Assembly (NCBI RefSeq): GCF_014216315.1
Contig: NZ_CP045702.1
Span: 2,604,001 to 2,668,000 of the forward strand
Origin: Streptomyces finlayi
GTDB lineage: Bacteria; Actinomycetota; Actinomycetes; Streptomycetales; Streptomycetaceae
Length of the DNA stretch: 64,000 nucleotides
Reading direction: 5' to 3'
In this document: positions 7,694 to 15,626 of the stretch, piece after piece
How the letters are laid out: each line of letters opens with the position of its first letter
Position numbering within the stretch: position 1 is the first letter of the stretch
Notes under the pieces: generated by a model
What the model was told of the DNA's origin: nothing
Databases searched by the model: none
What the model saw: the letters and a program-made list of their open reading frames with translations, nothing else
Translations under genes and position numbers: made by a program

Positions 7694-9106
7694 ATGGCCG
7701 GCAGTACCAAGGACCGCGAAGGGGACCAGGGAACCTTGCGACGGACGCTCGGCTTCCGGGATCTGGTCGTCTACGGGCTCCTGTTCATCGCCCCCATGGC
7801 TCCGGTCGGGGTGTTCGGCACGCTCGACGCGAAGTCCGGGGGTGCGGTCGCGCTGGTCTATGTCGTGGCCACGGTCGTCATGGCGTTCACCGCTTTCAGT
7901 TACGCCCAGATGGTGCGGGTCGCCCCTCTGGCCGGTTCGGTCTTCACATATGCGCGCAAGGGTCTCGGGGAAGGGCCGGGGTTCATCGCCGGGTGGATGG
8001 CGATGCTCGACTACCTGCTCATCCCCGCGGTCGCCTACCTCTTCTCCGGGATCGCGATGAACGCGCTGGTCCCGGAGGTTTCGCGGTGGGTCTGGACGGC
8101 CATCGCCGTGCTGGTCACCACGCTGCTGAACCTGTGGGGCGTACGGGCGGCCGCCCGGGTCGGGTTCGTGGTGCTCGCCATGGAGATCGTGGTGCTGCTC
8201 GTCTTCGTGGTGTCGGCGGTCTGGGTGCTCGTGCGGGACGGAGCGCAGCGCGGGTGGCTGACACCGTTCACCGGGGATTCCGGGTTCTCGATGACGGCGG
8301 TGCTGGGGGCGGTGTCGGTGGCCGTGCTCTCGTATCTCGGCTTCGACGCGATCGCCTCGTTCGCGGAGGAGGTGACCGGCGGGTCGGCGAAGGTGGCCCG
8401 TGCGGTGCTGTTCTGCCTGGTCCTGGCGGGCGCGTTGTTCATCGCGCAGTCGTATCTGGCCGCGCTGCTGGAGCCGGTGAGCTCAGCGGAACTGGCGGCC
8501 GACCCGGCGGCGCAGGGATCGGCGTTCTACGACGCGGTGGATGCCTCGGTCGGTACGTGGCTGCACGACCTGGTGGCCGTGAGCAAGGCGATCGGCGCGG
8601 CGTTCGCCGCGCTGGCCGGGCAGGCGGCGGCGGGGCGGCTGGTGTTCGCGATGGCACGGGAGCGGCGGCTGCCGGGGTTCCTGGCGAAGGTCGACGCAGG
8701 CTCCGGCGTCCCCAGGACGGCAATCCTGGGTGCCGCGATCGTGACCCTGGTGGCGGCCGTGTGGGCCGCCCGGCGCGACAACGGCCTGGACCTTCTGGTC
8801 TCGGTCGTGGACGTCGGCGCGCTGTCGGCGTTCGTGCTGCTCCACGCGTCGGTGGTGGGCTGGTTCGCCGTACGCCGGATGGCGGGGCCGCCGAGCTGGT
8901 GGCGGCATGTCCTGGTGCCGGTGGTCGGCGCGGTGGTGCTGATCGCGGTGATCGTGGAGGCCACGACGAGCGCGCAGGTGGTGGGCGTGTGCTGGTTCGG
9001 GGTCGGTCTCGTGGTCCTCGCGGTGCAGTGGGGGCGCCGGTCGGGGCCGGGCGGACCGGGGCCGGAGCCGGGGCCGGGGCAGGAGAGGACCTCGGTGACG
9101 CGCTGA
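7694..9106 (+). CDS. APC-superfamily amino acid permease
   Basis: A 470-residue membrane protein with about twelve hydrophobic helices. The ATG at 7694 has a strong GGAGGG ribosome site. LGFRDLVVYGLLFIAPMAP in helix 1 and FDAIASFAEEVTGG in the mid region are typical of the amino acid-polyamine-organocation permease family, and the N-terminus ends in the usual basic segment. Substrate cannot be assigned. Divergent from ispH. The hydrophilic Pro/Gly-rich tail leads into a tandem 8-bp repeat. Confidence 0.88.
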   Translation: MAGSTKDREGDQGTLRRTLGFRDLVVYGLLFIAPMAPVGVFGTLDAKSGGAVALVYVVATVVMAFTAFSYAQMVRVAPLAGSVFTYARKGLGEGPGFIAGWMAMLDYLLIPAVAYLFSGIAMNALVPEVSRWVWTAIAVLVTTLLNLWGVRAAARVGFVVLAMEIVVLLVFVVSAVWVLVRDGAQRGWLTPFTGDSGFSMTAVLGAVSVAVLSYLGFDAIASFAEEVTGGSAKVARAVLFCLVLAGALFIAQSYLAALLEPVSSAELAADPAAQGSAFYDAVDASVGTWLHDLVAVSKAIGAAFAALAGQAAAGRLVFAMARERRLPGFLAKVDAGSGVPRTAILGAAIVTLVAAVWAARRDNGLDLLVSVVDVGALSAFVLLHASVVGWFAVRRMAGPPSWWRHVLVPVVGAVVLIAVIVEATTSAQVVGVCWFGVGLVVLAVQWGRRSGPGGPGPEPGPGQERTSVTR

Positions 9107-9118
9107 GCGGGAGGGGCC

Positions 9119-9172
9119 GACGGGCTGACGGGCTGACGGGCTGACGGGCTGACGGGCTGACGGGCTGACGGG
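9119..9172. repeat. 8-bp tandem repeat (GACGGGCT), nearly 7 copies
   Basis: GACGGGCT is repeated head to tail six full times plus six bases between the permease stop and xseA. Copies are exact, so this is a candidate variable-number locus. No open function is evident. Confidence 0.9.
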
Positions 9173-9241
9173 AGTTTGGGGGCGGGGGCACGGGGTGCGG
9201 TGGCCGGGGCTTCTGTCGGTGGGGGCCGATACGCTCGCCGC

Positions 9242-10453
9242 ATGGCTCTCCAAACGTCCGCGGAAGCACCCCTGCCCGTCGGTGAGGTGTCACGGCTCAT
9301 CGGCGGGTGGATCGACCGGCTCGGTGCGGTCTGGGTCGAGGGGCAGATCACGCAGCTGTCGCGCCGGCCGGGTGCCGGCGTGGTCTTCCTGACGCTGCGC
9401 GATCCCTCGCACGACATCTCGGTGAGCGTCACCTGCTTCCGGCAGGTCTTCGACCGGATCGCCGATGTGGTGACCGAGGGCGCGCGCGTCGTCGTCCTCG
9501 CCAAGCCCGAGTGGTACGCCCCCCGTGGGCAGCTCTCCCTGCGGGCCACGGAGATACGGCCCGTGGGGATCGGCGAGCTGCTCGTACGGCTGGAGCAGCT
9601 GAAGAAGTCGCTCGCGGCCGAGGGACTGTTCGCGCTGGACCGGAAGAAGCCCCTGCCCTTTCTGCCGCAGCTGATCGGGCTGGTCTGCGGGCGGGCGTCG
9701 GCGGCAGAGCGCGACGTACTGGAGAACGCGCGGCGGCGCTGGCCCGCTGTGCGCTTCGAGGTCCGCAACACCGCGGTCCAGGGTGTGCACGCGGTGAATC
9801 AGGTGGTCCAGGCGGTCCAGGAGCTCGACGCGCTGGACGAGGTCGACGTGATCGTCGTCGCGCGGGGCGGCGGGAGCGTGGAGGATCTGCTGCCGTTCTC
9901 CGACGAACAGCTGATCCGGGCGGTGGCCGCGTGCCGTACGCCGGTGGTCTCCGCGATCGGCCACGAACCCGACTCCCCGCTCCTCGACCTGGTCGCGGAC
10001 CTGCGGGCCTCCACGCCCACCGACGCGGCGAAGAAGGTCGTACCGGATGTCGGCGAGGAACTGGACCGGGTGCAGCAGCTGCGGGACCGGGCGCTGCGTA
10101 CGGTGCGCGGGCTGCTGGAGCGGGAGGAGCGGGGGCTGGCGCATGCGCTGGGGCGTCCCGCGATGGAGCGGCCCCATCGGCTGGTGGACGAGCGGGAGGC
10201 GGAGGTCGACGCGCTCGTCGGACGCAGCCGGCGGGTACTCGGGCATCTGCTGGACCGCGCCGAGTCGGAGATCTCGCACACCCTCGCCCGGGTGGTGTCC
10301 CTGTCGCCCGCCGCCACACTGGAACGCGGATACGCGGTACTCCAGCGGCCGGACGGGCATGTGGTGCGTTCGCCCGAGGAGGCCGGTGCGCCGGGCGAGG
10401 AGCTGCGTGCGCGGGTGTCGGAGGGGGAGTTCGTCGTGCGGGTCGCGGAGTGA
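9242..10453 (+). CDS. xseA: exodeoxyribonuclease VII large subunit
   Basis: A 403-residue catalytic subunit of ExoVII, which degrades single-stranded DNA in both directions. An N-terminal OB-fold (VSRLIGGWIDRLGAVWVEGQ through the RATEIRPVG segment) precedes the catalytic region with GLVCGRASAAERDVLENA, VARGGGSVEDLLPFSDE and AIGHEPDSPLLDLVAD. Residues 270-360 form the helical coiled-coil that binds XseB. ATG 9242 is the first start giving the normal N-terminus. xseB follows 153 bases later, so cotranscription is likely. Confidence 0.95.
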   Translation: MALQTSAEAPLPVGEVSRLIGGWIDRLGAVWVEGQITQLSRRPGAGVVFLTLRDPSHDISVSVTCFRQVFDRIADVVTEGARVVVLAKPEWYAPRGQLSLRATEIRPVGIGELLVRLEQLKKSLAAEGLFALDRKKPLPFLPQLIGLVCGRASAAERDVLENARRRWPAVRFEVRNTAVQGVHAVNQVVQAVQELDALDEVDVIVVARGGGSVEDLLPFSDEQLIRAVAACRTPVVSAIGHEPDSPLLDLVADLRASTPTDAAKKVVPDVGEELDRVQQLRDRALRTVRGLLEREERGLAHALGRPAMERPHRLVDEREAEVDALVGRSRRVLGHLLDRAESEISHTLARVVSLSPAATLERGYAVLQRPDGHVVRSPEEAGAPGEELRARVSEGEFVVRVAE

Positions 10454-10606
10454 GGTCCGGGGCGGACCGGGCGGCCGGGTGCCGTCGGGGCGGTCGGGTG
10501 ACGTCGGGTCGTCGGCTGCCGTCGGTGCCGTTCGGTGCGTGCGGTTTCTGCGGTTCCCGCGCTTCCCGCGGTTCCGCTGTCGTAGCTCAAACATAGGGTG
10601 GATCAC

Positions 10607-10879
10607 ATGACGGACGACGGGACGACGGCGGCTGCGGCGACGGGCACGCTCGGCTATGAGCAGGCGCGGGACGAGCTGATCGAGGTCGTGCGCCGCCTGG
10701 AGGCGGGCGGCACCACGTTGGAGGAGTCGCTGGCTCTGTGGGAGCGCGGCGAGGAGCTGGCCCGGGTGTGCCGGCGCTGGCTGGAGGGGGCGCGGGCGCG
10801 GCTCGACGCGGCGCTGGCCCGGCCGGTGGAGGAGCGGGCCGATGAGGCGGAGGGTGGTGCGGGCGGGGAGAGCGGGTGA
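10607..10879 (+). CDS. xseB: exodeoxyribonuclease VII small subunit
   Basis: A 90-residue XseB with the family core LGYEQARDELIEVVRRLEAG, TTLEESLALWERGEEL and a C-terminal acidic tail. It forms short helical hairpins that coat the XseA coiled-coil. ATG 10607 is preceded by AGGGTGG at good spacing. GTG 10598 is an alternative adding three residues. The low-complexity acidic/glycine tail leads straight into a tandem-repeat block. Confidence 0.92.
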   Translation: MTDDGTTAAAATGTLGYEQARDELIEVVRRLEAGGTTLEESLALWERGEELARVCRRWLEGARARLDAALARPVEERADEAEGGAGGESG

Positions 10880-10901
10880 GGAGTGCGCTCGTGGGTGCGG
10901 A

Positions 10902-11045
10902 TGCGTGTGCGGGGCCTGTGCGTGCGGGGCCTGTGCGTGTGCGGGGCCTGTGCGTGTGCGGGGCCTGTGCGTGTGCGGGGCCTGTGCGTGTGCGGGGCCT
11001 GTGCGTGTGCGGGGCCTGTGCGTGTGCGGGGCCTGTGCGTGCGGG
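10902..11045. repeat. 17-bp GC-rich tandem repeat, about 8 copies
   Basis: CCTGTGCGTGTGCGGGG recurs every 17 bases (cores at 10930, 10947, 10964 and onward), with one shortened copy at the left end. Because 17 is not a multiple of three, the array reads as a Cys/Val/Gly repeat in all frames, which explains spurious long frames across it. No gene is supported in 10880-11498. Confidence 0.9.
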
Positions 11046-11142
11046 TGCGGGTGTGAGGTGGGGGCGCTGCGCGGGGCTTGTTCCCCTACCCGCCGCTTCC
11101 CGTAACCGGGGCTCCGCCCCGGACCCCGCGCCTCAAACGCCG

Positions 11143-11340
11143 GCGGGGCTGGGTTCGGGGGCAGGGCGGAATAGCCGGGTTGAGGCAGGCGGCGGGGCTG
11201 GGTTCGGGGGCAGGGCGGAATAGCCGGGTTGAGGCAGGCGGCGCGGCTGGGTTCGGGGCAGGGCGGAATAGCCGGGTTGAGGCAGGCGGCGCGGCTGGGT
11301 TCGGGGCAGGGCGGAATGGGCGGGTTGAGGCTGGCGGAGT
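11143..11340. repeat. 48-49-bp tandem repeat derived from a REP-like element
   Basis: Four copies of a unit containing CAGGGCGGAATAGCCGGGTT start with spacing 49, 48 and 48 (cores at 11162, 11211, 11259 and 11307). The array begins next to a common Streptomyces extragenic palindrome (CCTCAAACGCCGGCGGGG near 11131), from which the unit seems to have grown. Confidence 0.85.
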
Positions 11341-11431
11341 GGCTGGGGCCGGCAGGCCGGAGTGGGGCGCGCGGACTGACGTGGCAGGTGGCTGTGGGGT
11401 GGGTCACCCCCGGGTGGGATTAGTTGAAAGT

Positions 11432-11448
11432 TAACCTACTTCTGGTTA
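11432..11448. promoter_or_regulatory. inverted repeat upstream of the nitroreductase gene
   Basis: TAACC-N7-GGTTA in an AT-richer promoter patch (AGTTGAAAGTTAACC...), about 50 bases before the ATG. It resembles an operator for a redox-responsive MarR/HxlR-type repressor, but no such regulator is adjacent. Confidence 0.35.
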
Positions 11449-11498
11449 CAGTCGAGCCGACGCTTGATCCCCTGTACGCCCGGAAGGTAACTCGTACG

Positions 11499-12089
11499 AT
11501 GCCCCTCGCTCTTGACCCCGCCGCCCAGGACCTCCTCTTCCGTGAGGCCCGTACCGCCAACACGTTCACCGACGAGCCGGTGACCGAGGAGCAGGTCCAG
11601 GCGATCTACGACCTGGTCAAGTACGGCCCGACCGCGTTCAACCAGTCGCCGCTGCGCGTCGTCCTGGTGCGCTCCGCCGAGGGTCGCGAGCGTCTCGTGA
11701 AGCACATGGCCGAGGGCAACCGGCCGAAGACCGCCTCCGCACCGCTGGTCGCGATCCTCGTCGCGGACAACGAGTTCCACGAGGAGCTCCCGGCGCTCCT
11801 GCCGCACTTCCCGCAGGCCAAGGACATGTTCTTCTCCGAGCGTCCGGTCCGCGAGCAGGCCGCCGCGCTGAACGCCTCGCTGCAGGCCGCGTACTTCCTC
11901 ATCGGCGTCCGCGCCGCCGGTCTCGCCGCCGGTCCGATGACCGGCTACGACGCCGCGGGCATCGAGAAGGAGTTCCTGGACGGCGACCACAAGGTCCTCA
12001 TGGTCGTCAACATCGGCAAGCCGGGCGAGGACGCCTGGTTCGCGCGCGGGCCGCGCCTCTCCTACGACGAGGTCGTCACGACCGTCTGA
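11499..12089 (+). CDS. nitroreductase-family flavoprotein (RutE/HadB-like)
   Basis: A 196-residue FMN-dependent oxidoreductase. FTDEPVTEEQVQAIYDLVKYGPTAFNQSP contains the FMN-binding start typical of malonic semialdehyde reductase RutE-like members. LNASLQAAYFLIGVRAAGL and GPMTGYD follow in the usual order, and the length matches the family. Probable NAD(P)H-dependent reduction of small aldehydes or nitro compounds. The exact substrate is not evident. ATG 11499 has GGAAGG eleven bases upstream. Monocistronic, closed by a strong hairpin at 12116-12167. Confidence 0.88.
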   Translation: MPLALDPAAQDLLFREARTANTFTDEPVTEEQVQAIYDLVKYGPTAFNQSPLRVVLVRSAEGRERLVKHMAEGNRPKTASAPLVAILVADNEFHEELPALLPHFPQAKDMFFSERPVREQAAALNASLQAAYFLIGVRAAGLAAGPMTGYDAAGIEKEFLDGDHKVLMVVNIGKPGEDAWFARGPRLSYDEVVTTV

Positions 12090-12115
12090 CCGGCGCCCGC
12101 CCGGAGGGACAGCCG

Positions 12116-12167
12116 GCACGAGGAAGCCCCGGAGCCGTGTGCCGTGCGCTCCGGGGCTTCCTCGTGC
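12116..12167. terminator. bidirectional hairpin terminator
   Basis: A perfect 20-bp stem (12116-12135 with 12148-12167, GCACGAGGAAGCCCCGGAGC) separates the nitroreductase gene from the convergent DUF4245 gene, so it can end transcription from both sides. Confidence 0.85.
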
Positions 12168-12178
12168 GGTCGCGCAGG

Positions 12179-12697
12179 TCAGGACGTCTTGAGCGCCGCG
12201 GCCATCTGCGTCAGCCGCTCCATGGGCGCGGAACCCGTCACCACCGTGGTCGCACCGTCGGCGTGCAGCACGAGGGCGTCGTACTTCGGGCCCTCCCAGT
12301 GCTGCCACGCCTCCCCCGCGACCTCGTGCGTGCGTCCGGTGTCCGTCGCGCGCTGGCTGACCTCGGCCACGTACTTCTTCGCCGGGGCCGTGGACTGCTC
12401 CACCGCGACGTACCTGCCGTCCGGGTCGAGGAAGCCCAGGTGCCAGCTGTTGGCCGACTGGCGCTCGTACGAGACCGAAGTCGGCTTCCAGCCCTTGGGC
12501 AGCCCGTCGGGCGCCGCCACCGGATACGGCGCCGCGCGCCGTGCCGTCAGGAGTTCCACCCGGTAGTCGACGGCCTTCACCGGGTCGGCCTTGTCGTCGT
12601 GCGGGATGAAGATGTAGATGACCCCGGCGACGGCGGAGATCACGATCATCGACAGGAGCATGTCCCGCACGGTCTGCTTGCCTCGAGTGCTTGCCAC
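12179..12697 (-). CDS. DUF4245 membrane-anchored protein
   Basis: A 172-residue protein with one N-terminal membrane helix (RDMLLSMIVISAVAGVIYIFIP) and an extracytoplasmic domain with GLPKGWKPTSVSYE, WHLGFLDPDGRYVAVEQS and a final MERLTQMAAALK helix, the pattern of actinobacterial DUF4245. Function is unknown. Linkage to glpX is common in Streptomyces. The start is GTG 12697 (ASTRGKQT), with ATG 12724 as a longer alternative. Confidence 0.82.
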   Translation of the reverse strand: MASTRGKQTVRDMLLSMIVISAVAGVIYIFIPHDDKADPVKAVDYRVELLTARRAAPYPVAAPDGLPKGWKPTSVSYERQSANSWHLGFLDPDGRYVAVEQSTAPAKKYVAEVSQRATDTGRTHEVAGEAWQHWEGPKYDALVLHADGATTVVTGSAPMERLTQMAAALKTS

Positions 12698-12774
12698 GCG
12701 CCCAATGGTGGCATGAGGCCCCACGCGCCCGACGAGGGGGCGGCCCGCTCATACGTGACCCGGTCTGCTCATTT

Positions 12775-12790
12775 TATCGACCTACCGATA
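12775..12790. promoter_or_regulatory. inverted repeat upstream of glpX
   Basis: TATCG-N6-CGATA lies in the AT-rich patch of the DUF4245/glpX divergent gap, 53 bases before the glpX ATG. It could be an operator or part of the promoter. No regulator can be named. Confidence 0.35.
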
Positions 12791-12842
12791 GAGTCGGGGC
12801 ACCCTCTTTTCCGGTCGTCGTCGTACAGAAAGGTGCGCTCCG

Positions 12843-13877
12843 ATGTCCGAGCATCATCATCTGCCGTCCCAGCTAGAGGTCTCCCCGGAGGCCCCCGACC
12901 GCAACCTGGCCCTGGAACTGGTCCGGGTCACCGAGGCCGCGGCCATGGCCGCCGGCCGCTGGGTCGGTCGCGGCGACAAGATCGGTGCCGACGGCGCCGC
13001 GGTGAACGCCATGCGGACCCTCGTCTCGACCGTGTCGATGAACGGTGTCGTCGTCATCGGTGAGGGCGAGAAGGACGAAGCCCCCATGCTCTACAACGGC
13101 GAGCGGGTCGGCGACGGCACCGGCGCCGAGGTCGACATCGCCGTCGACCCGATCGACGGCACCACGCTGAACGCCAAGGGCATGCCGAACGCCATCGCCG
13201 TGCTCGCCGCGGCCGACCGCGGCACGATGTTCGACCCGTCCGCGGTGTTCTACATGGACAAGCTGGTCACGGGCCCGGAGGCCGCCGACTTCGTCGACAT
13301 CAACGCCCCCGTCTCCGTCAACATCCGCCGGGTCGCCAAGGCGAAGAACTCCACCCCCGAGGACGTCACCGTCGTCATCCTCGACCGCCCCCGCCACGAC
13401 GGCATCGTCAAGGAGATCCGGGAGACCGGCGCCCGGATCAAGTTCATCTCCGACGGCGACGTGGCCGGCTCGATCATGGCCGCCCGCGAAGGCACCGGCG
13501 TCGACCTGCTCATGGGCATCGGCGGCACGCCCGAGGGCATCATCTCGGCATGCGCCATCAAGTGCCTCGGCGGTGTCATCCAGGGCAAGCTCTGGCCGAA
13601 GGACGCCGCCGAGCGTCAGCGCGCGCTGGACGCCGGGCACGACCTGGACCGGGTCCTGTCGACGAACGACCTGGTCAGCGGCGACAACGTGTTCTTCGTC
13701 GCGACGGGAATCACCGATGGCGAGCTCATGCGCGGTGTGCGGTACCGCGGCGAGACCGCCACCACCGAGTCGATCGTCATGCGGTCCAAGTCCGGCACGA
13801 TCCGGAAGATCGACTCGACGCACCGTCTCTCGAAGCTGCGCGCGTACAGCGCCATCGACTTCGACCGCGCGAAGTAG
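12843..13877 (+). CDS. glpX: class II fructose-1,6-bisphosphatase
   Basis: A 344-residue GlpX that hydrolyses fructose-1,6-bisphosphate in gluconeogenesis. NGVVVIGEGEKDEAPMLYNGE and VDIAVDPIDGTTL hold the metal-binding Glu/Asp residues. LLMGIGGTPEGIISACAIK is the substrate-binding loop. Length fits the family. ATG 12843 has AAAGGTG nine bases upstream. Streptomyces relies on this class of FBPase. Followed by a terminator and a 16-bp repeat. Confidence 0.96.
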   Translation: MSEHHHLPSQLEVSPEAPDRNLALELVRVTEAAAMAAGRWVGRGDKIGADGAAVNAMRTLVSTVSMNGVVVIGEGEKDEAPMLYNGERVGDGTGAEVDIAVDPIDGTTLNAKGMPNAIAVLAAADRGTMFDPSAVFYMDKLVTGPEAADFVDINAPVSVNIRRVAKAKNSTPEDVTVVILDRPRHDGIVKEIRETGARIKFISDGDVAGSIMAAREGTGVDLLMGIGGTPEGIISACAIKCLGGVIQGKLWPKDAAERQRALDAGHDLDRVLSTNDLVSGDNVFFVATGITDGELMRGVRYRGETATTESIVMRSKSGTIRKIDSTHRLSKLRAYSAIDFDRAK

Positions 13878-13960
13878 CTCCCGTACGCGGAATATCCCGG
13901 CGGCCCCGCTCTCGGACCGCCGGGTCCGCTACGTGGCGCCGCGCGGGCGAAGCACGGTCT

Positions 13961-13996
13961 GGGTCAGGGGCTGCCGGTCGGGGCGGCCCCTGACCC
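13961..13996. terminator. hairpin terminator downstream of glpX
   Basis: GGGTCAGGGGC (13961-13971) pairs perfectly with GCCCCTGACCC (13986-13996). It lies between glpX and the convergent WhiB-like gene. Confidence 0.75.
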
Positions 13997-14044
13997 GTAG
14001 GTCAGCCGGCCCGTAAGTCGGCCGGCCCGTAGGTCAGCCGGCCG
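13997..14044. repeat. 16-bp tandem repeat, three copies
   Basis: GTAGGTCAGCCGGCCC is repeated three times with two substitutions. The third copy forms the stop and last codons of the WhiB-like gene, so copy-number changes would alter its C-terminus. Confidence 0.85.
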
Positions 14045-14405
14045 CGGCGACGTGTCCGGTCGTGGACGCGGCCTTCAGTTCGACGTCCCGCCTGCGCCTG
14101 CGGGCGAGCAGCACGCGGCGCTCGGCGGCGGTGAGGCCGCCCCACACCCCGTACGGCTCGGGCTGGACCAGGGCGTGTTCCTGGCACTCGACCATCACGG
14201 GGCAGCGCGCGCAGACCCGCTTCGCGGCCTCCTCGCGCGACAGCCTGGCGGCAGTCGGCTCCTTCGACGGGGCGAAGAACAGCCCCGCCTCGTCCCGGCG
14301 GCACACCGCCTCCGCATGCCAGGGGCCGGCCTCGTCCTCCCGCGCGGGAGTGCGCTGGGAAGGCACGGCGGCGACCTGCAGAGACTGAAGCGGCGGTTGC
14401 AGCAC
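14034..14405 (-). CDS. wblI: WhiB-family Fe-S transcription factor (WblI-like)
   Basis: A 123-residue WhiB-like protein. Four cysteines for the 4Fe-4S cluster lie in AVCRRDEAGLFF and RVCARCPVMVECQEH, followed by the GVWGG turn and a basic RRRRR tail that contacts DNA and sigma factor. The Glu-Ala-Gly in place of the usual Asp-Pro-Glu after the first Cys is slightly atypical. GTG 14405 is the start. Its place between glpX and a DUF1707 gene matches what I recall for S. coelicolor wblI. WhiB proteins act with the principal sigma factor in development or stress. Confidence 0.87.
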   Translation of the reverse strand: MLQPPLQSLQVAAVPSQRTPAREDEAGPWHAEAVCRRDEAGLFFAPSKEPTAARLSREEAAKRVCARCPVMVECQEHALVQPEPYGVWGGLTAAERRVLLARRRRRDVELKAASTTGHVAAAG

Positions 14406-14563
14406 GGGTCTACTCCTGACGACGGCTTCGCGAGCGAGAGACGATGCAGCCTCCCTACCCGCTGTGCGCGCGCCTATGCACTGAGTGGCACTGACTTGCG
14501 GCGCACGCAAGAGCGACCCACCACCACACTTGGCCGAAACTCGAAGTGCGCAGTCAGTACGCG

Positions 14564-15247
14564 TCAGTGGCCGAGGTGTTTGCGCACCTGATCGTGGAGG
14601 TTGGCAATGAGCTTGCCGCGCTTGGGTTTCGCCTCGATGTTTCCGAACACCGAATAGCCGTTCACAACGACCACGGGCGCTTCCGGGTCCGTGGATTCGA
14701 GTGTGACCACTTCGAAATTCCCGAAAACGCCTGCCCCGCTGCCGCGCAGCGAGATGTTCTCGGGCACCTTGATCTCGACGTTGCCGAAGATGGACGTGGC
14801 GTTGATGACGCTCAGTCTCTGTCCGAAAAGAGACTCGGTCAGATCGATCTCGATACTGCCGAAGAGCGCGAAGGCGTTGGTCCGGCCGCCGACCCGCCAG
14901 CGTCCCCGCCGGGTGGAGTTGCTGAAGACGGCGACCAGATTGTCGGCGGGCCCGGCCGGCGCGTCGGAACCGTGGCCGGCCGGGGACCCCGTGGACTGCT
15001 GGGCACCCGCGCCGTTCGGCAGGTCCCGCACGAGCGGTTCGAGAGCGTCGACGGTCCTGGCCCGGTAGACGAGATCGATCCGCTCGGCGTGCTCCTCCGC
15101 GGTCAGCCGGCCGTCGGCCACGGCCTCCCGCAGGATGTCCGCGATCCGGTCGCGGTCGGCGTCGGAGGCCCGGATGCCGGCCGGGGCGGGGCCGGGGGGT
15201 GCAGTGGCGGGCGGCTGCGGCTGCTGGGGCTGCTTTTCGAGGTCCAC
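14564..15247 (-). CDS. DUF1707 / LiaF-like cell-envelope protein
   Basis: A 227-residue protein. Residues 25-75 (IRASDADRDRIADILREA...LTAEEHAERI) form the DUF1707 SHOCT-like helix pair. Residues 100-215 contain repeated beta-helix-like turns, FALFGSIEIDL, SIFGNVEIKV, GVFGNFEVV and YSVFGNIEAK, as in LiaF-type cell-wall-active antibiotic response proteins. There is no membrane segment. Probably a modulator of envelope stress signalling, by family resemblance. It is monocistronic and precedes the whiB-like gene on the same strand. Confidence 0.82.
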   Translation of the reverse strand: MDLEKQPQQPQPPATAPPGPAPAGIRASDADRDRIADILREAVADGRLTAEEHAERIDLVYRARTVDALEPLVRDLPNGAGAQQSTGSPAGHGSDAPAGPADNLVAVFSNSTRRGRWRVGGRTNAFALFGSIEIDLTESLFGQRLSVINATSIFGNVEIKVPENISLRGSGAGVFGNFEVVTLESTDPEAPVVVVNGYSVFGNIEAKPKRGKLIANLHDQVRKHLGH

Positions 15248-15382
15248 CGACCCAGCGTACCCAAACGCGATAGATCGCGACTAGGGGTTGGGGGGCGTGG
15301 CGGGTCGGCCTGGGTACGGGGGGGGTGAGGTGTGAGTGCGCGAACGCCGGAGGGACCGGAAGGGAGAGGCAGGGCCCGGAGG

Positions 15383-15526
15383 GTGCCGCGCGGAGGGCGC
15401 CACGCGGAGGGCGCCACGCGGAGGGTGCCGACCGGAGGGCGCCGACCGGAGGGTGCCACGCGGAGGGTGCCACGCGGAGGGTGCCGACCGGAGGGTGCCG
15501 ACCGCGACGGTGCCGACCGCGACGGT
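15383..15526. repeat. 15-bp tandem repeat upstream of fumarase
   Basis: About ten units of GTGCCACGCGGAGGG with CGCC/GACC variants, ending some 100 bases before the fumarase start. The stretch 15248-15626 holds no gene. It contains this array and the fumarase promoter region. Confidence 0.85.
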
Positions 15527-15626
15527 GAGCGTTACCTCACAAGAGCGGGTGCCCCGCGGCGTTCTACCCTGGTGTGCGCTGCCCAAGGGAGGTCAGCCAC
15601 TGTCTGCCGAGTGAGGAATGGCCGTA

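Noticed and set aside
10842..11105. Cys/Val/Gly-rich repetitive protein
   Set aside because: It is produced by a 17-bp DNA repeat that reads similarly in all frames. There is no start signal or conserved sequence outside the repeat.
10902..11340. CRISPR-like array
   Set aside because: Repeats are directly adjacent with no unique spacers, and no cas genes are present. These are minisatellites.
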